Assembly: GCA_035549195.1 (NCBI GenBank)
Contig: DASZRK010000012.1
Span: forward strand, 62,001-126,000
Length of the DNA: 64,000 bases
Source: a bacterium
GTDB taxonomy: Bacteria; Oederibacteriota; Muellerivitia; Muellerivitales; Muellerivitaceae
Direction of reading: 5' to 3'
Made by a program: the position numbers and the translations under genes
The notes under the pieces: model-generated
Told to the model about the DNA's origin: nothing
The model's database searches: none
The model's input: the letters and a program-made list of their open reading frames with translations, nothing else
Shown here: piece by piece, positions 1 to 6,676 of the stretch
Position numbering within the stretch: the stretch's first letter is position 1
Layout of the letters: each line of letters starts with the position of its first letter

Positions 1-77
1 ACGGATGGTTAAGTCTTCCGGACTATCCCATTCATCGCCTTCATCGGTGGCCAATCCATTCTTTCGGCGGTGATTTA

Positions 78-641
78 GTGGGCAAGATCGCAATGATGTT
101 CCTGAAGGGGATCGGACTGGGGCTTGGCATCGGCCTGTGCCTGGCGGGCGGGGTCGCCCTTTTGTTCCGGGGTCTTTATCCCGCGACTTCAGCCAAACCG
201 TTGATCTATATCTTCGTGGTGGGGGTCCTGAACGGCGCTTTCGGGGGTTGGGTCTTCTCGCTCCAGATGGTCCTGGAGAGCCTCCTGGGTTCGCTCTTCC
301 TCAAGGCGGCGGAGTTAGTGCCCCTGCCGGCCCGGGTGGTGGGGCGGGAATGGGCGCAAAAGATGGAGACCTTTTTTCGGGAGGTCGTCCGGCCCTTCCC
401 GGGGTTCTTCCGCAAGTTCATCGAGTTCTTTCTGGTGGCCCGCTTCGAGAATATCGACCGCATCAACCGCGCCCTGGACAAGGCGGAGCGCAAAGGACAT
501 TCCCAAGGGGCCACCCATCAGTGGGCCCTGATGGTCATCCTGCATTACCTGCTGGAACCGCTCTGGGTCTTTTTCTACGCGGTCTATGCGATACTATTGC
601 TCCTGAGCTGTGCCCTTTGGACCTTTCCGTTCTTTCGGTGA
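78..641 (+). CDS. Membrane protein of unknown function
   Basis: I do not recognise the family. The 187-residue product has two N-terminal hydrophobic segments (about residues 8-30 and 41-62), a charged middle part (about 90-150) rich in Arg, Lys and Phe, and a C-terminal hydrophobic stretch (about 150-185), so it is probably an inner-membrane protein with a cytoplasmic central domain. The chosen start is GTG at 78; ATG codons at 93 and 96 are alternatives, and no clear ribosome-binding site marks any of them. The frame stays open to the left edge of the window, so the gene could begin upstream, but those residues do not look membrane-like. A methyltransferase gene follows after 34 bases. Confidence 0.6.
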   Translation: MGKIAMMFLKGIGLGLGIGLCLAGGVALLFRGLYPATSAKPLIYIFVVGVLNGAFGGWVFSLQMVLESLLGSLFLKAAELVPLPARVVGREWAQKMETFFREVVRPFPGFFRKFIEFFLVARFENIDRINRALDKAERKGHSQGATHQWALMVILHYLLEPLWVFFYAVYAILLLLSCALWTFPFFR

Positions 642-675
642 AGTGAGTCCCTGATCATCCTTCGGAAGGTATCCG

Positions 676-1461
676 TTGACCGAATCCAATTACCAAAAAT
701 GGAGATCCCTTCAATCCCATTGGGATGACGACGACTTCCTCAAGTCCCTGACCGCCCTCATGAGGCTCCGCTACCGGCGCTTGGACGAGAAGGTCGAGGC
801 CATCCTGGACAAGAATTTCCATGAGTCCGGGGCCATGACCGGCCGTCCGCTTTTGGTGGACCTGGGAGCCGGGCGGGGTGAATTCGCCGCATTCCTCCAA
901 GCTCGTGGGCGTGCCAGGGTCTGGAATTACCTGGGGGTGGAACCCTCCGGGGAGCAGTTGAAACAAAGGGATATCGAGACTTTCGGGATAGGCTTCATCC
1001 GGGGCATGGCCGAACAGGTGCCCCTGCCCGATATGACCGCCCAGGGTGTGCTGGTGAAGGAAGCCATCGATCATTGTTACGACCCGGCCAGGGTCTTTGC
1101 CGAGGCGAGGCGGCTTTTGAAGCCCGGCGGGGTCCTGGTGGTGACGGTGACCAACGACAAGTCCTACTTCAAAAGGCTCCTGCCTTTCGTGAACAAGGCC
1201 CACAAGGCCAAGCAGACCGACCATCTTTTCTTCTTCGGTCCCGCCGAACTGAGGGAGTTGGGCCGGAAGGCGGGGTTCGAAAGCGTGACCGTCGAGACCA
1301 TCCATTTCCTTAAATTGCCCCGGTTTTTGGAGAGGCTATTGGGTCTTTTGGGCGAGCCATTCGGCCGTGCAGTCCTGGATATTACGGATATAATCGGGAA
1401 CGGTCTTTTGCCCGGCATGGGCGGGGGGATCGTCCTGACCGCTAAGACGAGGCAGTTTTGA
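676..1461 (+). CDS. Class I SAM-dependent methyltransferase
   Basis: This 261-residue protein has the class I methyltransferase layout. The glycine-rich SAM-binding motif is LLVDLGAGRGEF at about residues 59-70, an acidic residue follows at the end of strand 2 (LGVEPS), and the post-motif LLKPGGVLVVTV sits near 150. It probably methylates a small molecule or glycan, given the adjacent sugar-transfer genes, but the substrate is not visible. The start is TTG at 676, supported by GGAAGG six bases upstream; no ATG fits. A Trm112-like zinc protein is encoded 95 bases downstream. Trm112 proteins are known activators of some methyltransferases, so a partnership is possible but is inference. Confidence 0.85.
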   Translation: MTESNYQKWRSLQSHWDDDDFLKSLTALMRLRYRRLDEKVEAILDKNFHESGAMTGRPLLVDLGAGRGEFAAFLQARGRARVWNYLGVEPSGEQLKQRDIETFGIGFIRGMAEQVPLPDMTAQGVLVKEAIDHCYDPARVFAEARRLLKPGGVLVVTVTNDKSYFKRLLPFVNKAHKAKQTDHLFFFGPAELRELGRKAGFESVTVETIHFLKLPRFLERLLGLLGEPFGRAVLDITDIIGNGLLPGMGGGIVLTAKTRQF

Positions 1462-1466
1462 GTTTT

Positions 1467-1523
1467 TAATTCTTAATTTTTAATGGACGAAATTAAGCAT
1501 TAAAAATTCAAAATTAAGAATTA
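1467..1523 (+). repeat. AT-rich imperfect palindrome
   Basis: The left arm at 1467-1485 (TAATTCTTAATTTTTAATG) is almost fully complementary to the right arm at 1498-1523, with a bulge where the right arm carries extra bases. The element is far more AT-rich than the flanking genes. A related block lies at 6569-6668, which suggests a small dispersed intergenic element. It could also fold as a hairpin after the methyltransferase gene, although it lacks a GC-rich stem. Confidence 0.6.
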
Positions 1524-1556
1524 GAAGAATCCAAAACCTCAAAGGAAAGTGAAATT

Positions 1557-1724
1557 ATGATCTCGAGCGAGCTACTCAATATCTTGATCTGCCCGGCCTG
1601 CGGTTCGGCGGTACGGGAGAAGGACAATGCGATCGAATGCACGGCCTGCCACAACCGCTACCCTGTCGAGAACGGCATTCCCGTGATGCTCGTTGACCAT
1701 GCCGAAAAGACAAGAAAGAAATAG
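1557..1724 (+). CDS. Trm112/YcaR-like small zinc-ribbon protein
   Basis: The 55-residue product runs from ATG at 1557 to TAG at 1722-1724. It contains LICPACGS and a second pair, CTACHNRYPV, followed by a hydrophobic ending (NGIPVMLVD). This two-CxxC arrangement and the IPVML tail are the hallmarks of the Trm112p-like family (COG2835). In eukaryotes and archaea such proteins stabilise methyltransferases; bacterial members are often found near lipid or glycan genes and have no single established role. AAAGGAAAG at 1541-1549 is a good ribosome-binding site. The preceding gene is a methyltransferase, which fits the family theme. Confidence 0.85.
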   Translation: MISSELLNILICPACGSAVREKDNAIECTACHNRYPVENGIPVMLVDHAEKTRKK

Positions 1725-1725
1725 T

Positions 1726-1757
1726 CCACCGCCAAGACGCCAAGACGCCAAGAAAGG
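1726..1757 (+). repeat. Period-8 GCCAAGAC tandem repeat
   Basis: GCCAAGAC is repeated directly after CCACC (GCCAAGACGCCAAGAC then GCCAAG). It lies between the Trm112-like gene and the next glycosyltransferase. A sister copy reading GCGAAGAC occurs at 3892-3920 inside a gene, and a more degenerate one occurs at 11074-11099. These match a short dispersed element type seen in many environmental bacterial genomes. Confidence 0.75.
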
Positions 1758-1768
1758 CTATTGAGGTC

Positions 1769-2920
1769 ATGGCAAAACCCCCCGGCAAGAGAACCGTCTC
1801 CCAACGACCTCTCTACATCGGGATCGACGCCCGGTTGGCCTACAAGCGGGGCGTCGGCACCTATACGGCCAATCTGATCCTGGGCCTCTCCCGCGTCGAC
1901 AAGGTCAATCGTTACGCGCTTTTCAACGCGCCCAAGGCCCTCCGGGACCGGCTTTCCAACCCCCGATTCCGTGGGGTCGAAGTGCCCATTTCGAATCCCG
2001 CTTATTACGAACAGGTCCTTTTGCCCAGGGCGGCCGAACGGATGGGGCTCGACCTGCTCCATTACACGGACAATTCGGGTACGACCTTTGGCGATCTCCC
2101 CTATGTGCTGACCCTGCATGACACCTTCCACTTGAGGCCCTTGCGGGAAGTGCGGCCCCACGCGGGACCCTGGTACCGCCTGGTCTATCTCTATAAACGT
2201 TGGGCCAATCCCCGCTCGGCGGAAAAGGCCCGGGCCATCCTGACGGTCTCCGAGTACTCCAAGAAATGCATCGTCGAACAGATGGGCGTCGCTCCAGGAA
2301 AGATCACCGTGACCCTGGAAGGCGTGGACCGGAGCCTTTTCCCCCGGCGGCCCCGCAAGCCCTCGAAGCTCTTCAAGATCCTGGTGCATGGCGCGGCGGA
2401 TGAGCGAAAGAACATCCCGAACATCCTCAAATGCGCCAAGTGGTTGAAGGACGAGGGGTTTTCCTTCCAGATGGTCATCGTGGGGATGGACCAGGCCGAA
2501 CTGCGGTCCACGAACTACCTGGAGGAGGCCATCCAGTTGGGTGTGGGCGACCGGCTGGAATGGGCGGGCCAGGTCCCATCCTGGGTCTTGGCCGCCACCT
2601 ACGCCGAAGTGGACCTGTTCCTTTTCCCCTCCTTGCTGGAAGGTTTCGGCTTGCCGGTGTTAGAGGCTTTTTCGAGCGGGGTTCCGGTGGTGACCTCCAA
2701 TGGTTCGGCCCTGCCCGAGGTGGCGGGGGACGCGGCGCTGACCGTGGACCCGAGGGACCCGGTGGCCATGGCCAAAGCGGTGGAGAGGGCCATGAAGAGC
2801 CCGGCTCTTCGAAGGTCGCTCATCCGGAAGGGCCTCAAGCGGGCCGCGTTGTTCAATTGGGACCGCACCGCCCGGGAGACCCTGAAGGTCTATGAGAAGG
2901 TGAAAGGTTCCGCCCTTTGA
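1769..2920 (+). CDS. Glycosyltransferase family 4 (GT-B fold)
   Basis: The 383-residue product has the two-domain GT4 layout. The N-terminal part opens with YIGIDARLAYKRGVGTYTAN, the glycine-rich acceptor-side loop. The C-terminal half carries the nucleotide-sugar-binding region: VHGAADERKNIPNI, the EGFGLPVLEAFSSGVPVV stretch with the conserved E-x7-E pattern (about residues 290-307), and SNGSALPEVAGDAAL. It should transfer a sugar from an NDP donor to a growing glycan or lipid at the cytoplasmic membrane face. The ATG at 1769 is preceded by AAAGG at 1753-1757. The next gene overlaps its stop codon by four bases (TTGA), so the two are probably translated together. Confidence 0.9.
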   Translation: MAKPPGKRTVSQRPLYIGIDARLAYKRGVGTYTANLILGLSRVDKVNRYALFNAPKALRDRLSNPRFRGVEVPISNPAYYEQVLLPRAAERMGLDLLHYTDNSGTTFGDLPYVLTLHDTFHLRPLREVRPHAGPWYRLVYLYKRWANPRSAEKARAILTVSEYSKKCIVEQMGVAPGKITVTLEGVDRSLFPRRPRKPSKLFKILVHGAADERKNIPNILKCAKWLKDEGFSFQMVIVGMDQAELRSTNYLEEAIQLGVGDRLEWAGQVPSWVLAATYAEVDLFLFPSLLEGFGLPVLEAFSSGVPVVTSNGSALPEVAGDAALTVDPRDPVAMAKAVERAMKSPALRRSLIRKGLKRAALFNWDRTARETLKVYEKVKGSAL

Positions 2921-4629
2921 ACTTCGCGATCCTTCCCGACAGTCATACGAACTTTTCTTTGTCCTTCCAGTTCCTCTGGGTCTTGCCCTTCGTTGGGTCG
3001 CTCCTTTTGTTCCTGGAATGGGCGCTGGCGAAGAAGCTCCTGCCGAAGAAGGTCGGACCCTTCTGGAAGCCGATCCTCCTGACCCATTTGCCCTGGCTTG
3101 GGTTGCTGGCGGCGCCTTGGGTGTTGTCCTTGCACTTGCCCGCCCCGCACGACTTCCCGGAAAGGAAACTGGAGGTCCTTTTCGGCGTCCTTTGGCTCAC
3201 CCACCTGTTCCTTTTCGCGCGGTTGCTGTTGGCGGGTTCCTATAAGACCGGCCCCAAGGATTCCACCTTGTTCGGATCCGTCGGCCTGTTCCTTTTCCTG
3301 GGCGCGACCTTATGGACGGCCTCCGTTTGCGACCTGAGCGGCGACGAACCTCATTACCTTTTGATGGCCTATAGCCTGGCCCATGACGGGGACCTGGACC
3401 TGGCGAACAACTACGCCAACCACGACTACGAAAAGTTCTATCACCGGGGAGTTTTGGAGCCCCAAGGGTTGGAGCATGTGATCGAGGGACGGCGTTATAG
3501 TCATCATCCTTTGGGGCCGGCCTTGCTGGTCCTGCCGGGTTTCGTCCTGGCGGGACGATTGGGGGCGGCCCTGACCATGGCCCTTCTAGCGGCCCTGGCC
3601 CTTTTTCTTTCCCTCCGGGTCCTGGAGGAATCGGGGGCCAAGGGTTGGCCGGTCCACGCGACGGGCATCATCGGTCTTTTCTCGAGCCCGCTCCTTTTGT
3701 TCTCGGGACTGGTGTTCCCGGAGATCCCCACGGCGGTCTTGGTAGCCTTGGGAATGCTCCTTTTCCTCAAAAAACGTTGGAACTGGCTGGGTTTGACGCT
3801 GGGCCTGATGCTTTGGATGCACAACCGTAACGCGCTGATCCTGATCCCATTTGGGTTGGTGACGCTCTGGGAGATCTTGAAAGAAAAGGATTCACCGCGA
3901 AGACGCGAAGACGCGAAGAAAAACAAAATCCCTAAAACCAAATTTCGGGACATTTTGAATCTGGCGGTGGGATTCGCCATACCCGTGGCTTTGTTGTCCC
4001 TCTACTTCCGCGTCCTCTACGGGGTTTGGACGCCCTTGGGCGCGCATAACGAACCCTTCACTTCGCTCTTCCGGTTGGACCACTTCTGGAACGGTTTTTT
4101 CGGGCTTTTGCTCGACCAAGAGTGCGGGCTCTGGTTCCACTTCCCGGCCTTCGGTTTGGCGGTGACGGGTGGCGCCTTGCTGTGGATGGGGAAAAAGCCC
4201 TTGGGGCGTTTGGTGGTGGCGACGAGCCTCTTCTTCTACCTTTTCATGTCCTTCTACGAAAATCTGGGGCTGACCCCCGCCGCCCGTTACTGGGTGGGAC
4301 TCACCCCCATGCTCCTGGTGATGATCCATCCGGCGGTGGAGGACCTGAAGAACGATGGATGGGGAAAGCGGCTGGCGTTGCTTTCGGTGGCCGTTGGGGT
4401 CCTGGTGGATTGGCTTTTGGCCGCCGTGCCCTGGATGCGGTATAACAAGCTGGAAGGCGAGAACATGATCCTCAAGATCGCCGGGGGCTTCCTCCATCTT
4501 CCCTTGGCCTCCTGGGAACCGGCCTTCCAAGCCCCGGTGGTGGCTTGGCAAAGCTACGTCGTCGGCGCTTTTTGGGTGCTCGTGTCGGTCGGGTTCACGG
4601 CCTGGGTCGCGAAAAGGAAGACCCATTGA
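2917..4629 (+). CDS. GT-C-like integral membrane glycosyltransferase
   Basis: The 570-residue polytopic protein has about ten or more hydrophobic segments. A large first loop holds SGDEPHYLLMAYSLAHDGD (about residues 138-156). The DE pair followed by His-Tyr recalls the acidic catalytic motif of GT-C enzymes of the PMT/ArnT type, which use polyprenyl-phosphate sugars on the outer membrane-leaflet side. A basic cytoplasmic loop (about residues 325-345) contains SPRRREDAKKN, encoded by a dispersed repeat. The start is TTG at 2917, overlapping the upstream stop codon. The gene sits between two GT4-type genes and is coupled at both ends by TTGA overlaps, which supports a role in the same glycan pathway. 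The family assignment rests on topology and the one motif. Confidence 0.7.
   Translation: MNFAILPDSHTNFSLSFQFLWVLPFVGSLLLFLEWALAKKLLPKKVGPFWKPILLTHLPWLGLLAAPWVLSLHLPAPHDFPERKLEVLFGVLWLTHLFLFARLLLAGSYKTGPKDSTLFGSVGLFLFLGATLWTASVCDLSGDEPHYLLMAYSLAHDGDLDLANNYANHDYEKFYHRGVLEPQGLEHVIEGRRYSHHPLGPALLVLPGFVLAGRLGAALTMALLAALALFLSLRVLEESGAKGWPVHATGIIGLFSSPLLLFSGLVFPEIPTAVLVALGMLLFLKKRWNWLGLTLGLMLWMHNRNALILIPFGLVTLWEILKEKDSPRRREDAKKNKIPKTKFRDILNLAVGFAIPVALLSLYFRVLYGVWTPLGAHNEPFTSLFRLDHFWNGFFGLLLDQECGLWFHFPAFGLAVTGGALLWMGKKPLGRLVVATSLFFYLFMSFYENLGLTPAARYWVGLTPMLLVMIHPAVEDLKNDGWGKRLALLSVAVGVLVDWLLAAVPWMRYNKLEGENMILKIAGGFLHLPLASWEPAFQAPVVAWQSYVVGAFWVLVSVGFTAWVAKRKTH
3892..3920 (+). repeat. Period-8 GCGAAGAC repeat inside a coding region
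   Basis: After TTCACC the sequence reads GCGAAGAC twice and then GCGAAG. This is the same element as at 1726-1757 with one base changed per unit. Here it is read in frame as SPRRREDAKK in a predicted cytoplasmic loop of the membrane glycosyltransferase. Confidence 0.8.
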
Positions 4630-5855
4630 ACATCCTTGTCCTGACCCCCCTCGTCCCCTATCCGCCCCACGATGGGGACAAGCTCCGCCTTTACCATTTC
4701 CTCCGCTACCTCAAAAGCCGCGGCCACAAGATCGATCTCTTCTGCCTGACCCGGGTCGAGGAGGACTTGGCCCACCTCGGGAAGTTGGAACCGCTCTGCC
4801 GCCAGGCCACGGCCCTGCCCATCCATGACCTGGACTTCTTCTTCAACCTCTTGGGCGGGGCCTTGATCGGCCAGTCCCTGAACGTGTCGGCCTATTTCTC
4901 CCCGGACCTGCGGGAGATCCTCAAGGGCTACTGGGAGACCCCGGACGGCCGGTCCATCAATGTGGTCCTGGCCCATCGCCTTCGCATGGCGCCCGCGGCT
5001 TTCGAGGGGAACCCCGGCGTTCCCGTCGTGATGGAACTGACCGACAGCCTGGCGGGCTATTCCGGCCAACTACGGAACATCCCGAATGCCCGGTTCTCCC
5101 GGCGGATGGCGGCCAAGTGGGACCATTGGTTCCTCCAGAGGGAGGAGGTCGAATGGTCCGACAAGGCGGCCCGGACGGTCGTCATCAGCAGGACCGACGC
5201 GCAGGTCCTCCTGGAGAACGGCGTGCCCGCCGGCAAGGTCGTCGTCATTCCCAATGGGGTGGATCCCCAAAAGCCGGCGGGATCGAAGAAGGACCGGATC
5301 TATCCCTCGGATAAGGCCGTCAGCTTCGTCGGGAACATGGGCTACGCCCCCAACGAGGATGGAGCCCTTTGGTTCCTGAAGAGGGTCTGGCCCAAGGTCA
5401 AACGAGAGGTCCCGGATGCGGTCTTCGCCGCGGTGGGGGGGAGCCCCCGGAGGAGATTGGCCCGATATCACAATGGCCGGGACCTTTTGGTCACCGGATG
5501 GGTGCCTTTCGTGGAACCTTATGTGTCCCAGGCGTGTCTGACCCTGGCGCCCTTACGGGTCGCCTCGGGGATGCAGAACAAGGTCGCTTTATCGCTCGCG
5601 ATGGGGGTTCCGGTCGTGGCCACGCCCCAAGCGGTGGGCTGGCTACCGGCCAAGGACCGCAGCGGGGTTATAGTAGGTGGGACCGAAGGGGAACTGGCCG
5701 CCCAGGTGGTCAAGGTCCTCAGATCCCCCCGCCGTTACCAGACCGAAGCGAAAAAGGGCAGGCGCTTCATCCTCAAGAATTACCGATGGAAGGCTTCGGG
5801 CGCCCTTTTGGAAAAAGTGCTGAAAGAGGCCGCGAGGAAAGGTGGCAAGGCATGA
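4626..5855 (+). CDS. Glycosyltransferase, GT4 type (PEP-CTERM/EpsH-associated-like)
   Basis: The start is TTG at 4626, overlapping the upstream TGA, which gives 409 residues. The N-terminus reads NILVLTPLVPYPPHDGDKLR, close to the pattern of sugar transferases called PEP-CTERM/EpsH1-associated (TIGR03087). The C-terminal domain has VIPNGVDP, FVGNMGYAPNEDGALWFL and a donor-binding region ending PLRVASGMQNKVALSLAMGVPVV. It probably adds a hexose to an exopolysaccharide or lipid-linked oligosaccharide. An in-frame extension back to 4545 is possible but lies inside the preceding gene and lacks family similarity. The next gene overlaps the stop by four bases (ATGA). Confidence 0.85.
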   Translation: MNILVLTPLVPYPPHDGDKLRLYHFLRYLKSRGHKIDLFCLTRVEEDLAHLGKLEPLCRQATALPIHDLDFFFNLLGGALIGQSLNVSAYFSPDLREILKGYWETPDGRSINVVLAHRLRMAPAAFEGNPGVPVVMELTDSLAGYSGQLRNIPNARFSRRMAAKWDHWFLQREEVEWSDKAARTVVISRTDAQVLLENGVPAGKVVVIPNGVDPQKPAGSKKDRIYPSDKAVSFVGNMGYAPNEDGALWFLKRVWPKVKREVPDAVFAAVGGSPRRRLARYHNGRDLLVTGWVPFVEPYVSQACLTLAPLRVASGMQNKVALSLAMGVPVVATPQAVGWLPAKDRSGVIVGGTEGELAAQVVKVLRSPRRYQTEAKKGRRFILKNYRWKASGALLEKVLKEAARKGGKA

Positions 5856-6568
5856 GAACGATCAAGAATAGGAACTGGATGGTGTTGAGTTTTTTCGTCC
5901 TGGCGGTGAGCGGGGCTTGGGCCCAGGACATTTCCAAACAACGCACGGTGCGGGTGCAGGGAGAAGGGAAGATCACGGCGGTGCCCGACCAGGCGGAGAT
6001 CGTCTTCGGGGTGGTCGAGGACAGCGCCCAACTCAAGGACGCGTCGGCCAAGGCCCGCAAGAAGATGCAGGCCATCTTCGCCGCCATCAAGTCCTTCGGC
6101 ATTTCCGAGAAGGACTTCCAGACCATCGATTACAACATCCAGCCCAAGTACAAATACGACAAGAACGGCAACCAGGCCCAACGGGTGGGTTATACCGTGA
6201 CCAACCGCATCAAGGTCCTGGTCAAGGACCTGGACCAGGTGGGGCAGGTGCTGGAGGCGGTGACCGAGAAAGAGGTGGGCCAGGTCGAAGGGCCCAGCTT
6301 CGGTTTTTCGGACCCTTCCAAATTGGGACTGGAGGCCCTCAAGGCCGCCATGGCGGACGCCCATACCAAGGCCCAGACCCTCGCCCGCTCGGCCGACGCC
6401 GAACTGGACAAGGTCTTTTCCATCAACCAAGTCTCGTCCTATATCCCCACTCCGCGCCCCATGATGGCCATGCGGGCGAACGTCGCGATGGAGTCGAACG
6501 CGCCCCCCATCGCCCAAGGACAAAGCGAAGTGAACGCCCAGGTGGAAGTGGTCTATCTGCTGAAATAA
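5852..6568 (+). CDS. SIMPL (DUF541) domain periplasmic protein
   Basis: This 238-residue protein begins with a clear Sec signal peptide (MRTIKNRNWMVLSFFVLAVS, with cleavage predicted after GAWA). The mature part opens RTVRVQGEGKITAVPDQAEI, the typical beginning of SIMPL/DUF541 proteins (COG2968, the BP26/Omp28 type), and continues through the family's alternating beta-alpha pattern to the C-terminus. Related proteins form periplasmic or outer-membrane-associated channels or oligomers, but their biochemical role is unsettled. ATG at 5852 overlaps the upstream stop (ATGA) and is preceded by AGGAAAGGTGG. It may be the last gene of the glycan operon, as an AT-rich repeat follows. Confidence 0.85.
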   Translation: MRTIKNRNWMVLSFFVLAVSGAWAQDISKQRTVRVQGEGKITAVPDQAEIVFGVVEDSAQLKDASAKARKKMQAIFAAIKSFGISEKDFQTIDYNIQPKYKYDKNGNQAQRVGYTVTNRIKVLVKDLDQVGQVLEAVTEKEVGQVEGPSFGFSDPSKLGLEALKAAMADAHTKAQTLARSADAELDKVFSINQVSSYIPTPRPMMAMRANVAMESNAPPIAQGQSEVNAQVEVVYLLK

Positions 6569-6668
6569 AATTTTGAATGTTGAGTTCTTGATTTTGAATG
6601 ATGGTCCATTTCCACGAAGTGGAAATTCCTCGAATTCATAATTCAACGTTAAGAATTGAAAATTGGGG
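6569..6668 (+). repeat. AT-rich intergenic repeat with inner hairpin
   Basis: The gap between the SIMPL gene and the amidotransferase gene is AT-rich, unlike its neighbours. It contains a short hairpin, CCATTTCCAC-GAA-GTGGAAAT, flanked by loosely complementary arms (ATTTTGAAT-type on the left, TTAAGAATTGAAAATT on the right). The right arm resembles the arm of the palindrome at 1467-1523, so both may belong to one family of small elements. Confidence 0.45.
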
Positions 6669-6676
6669 TGTTCTGC

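Noticed and set aside
1726-1757. CRISPR-like repeat
   Set aside because: The units are 8 bases, directly adjacent and without spacers; no cas gene is present anywhere in the window.
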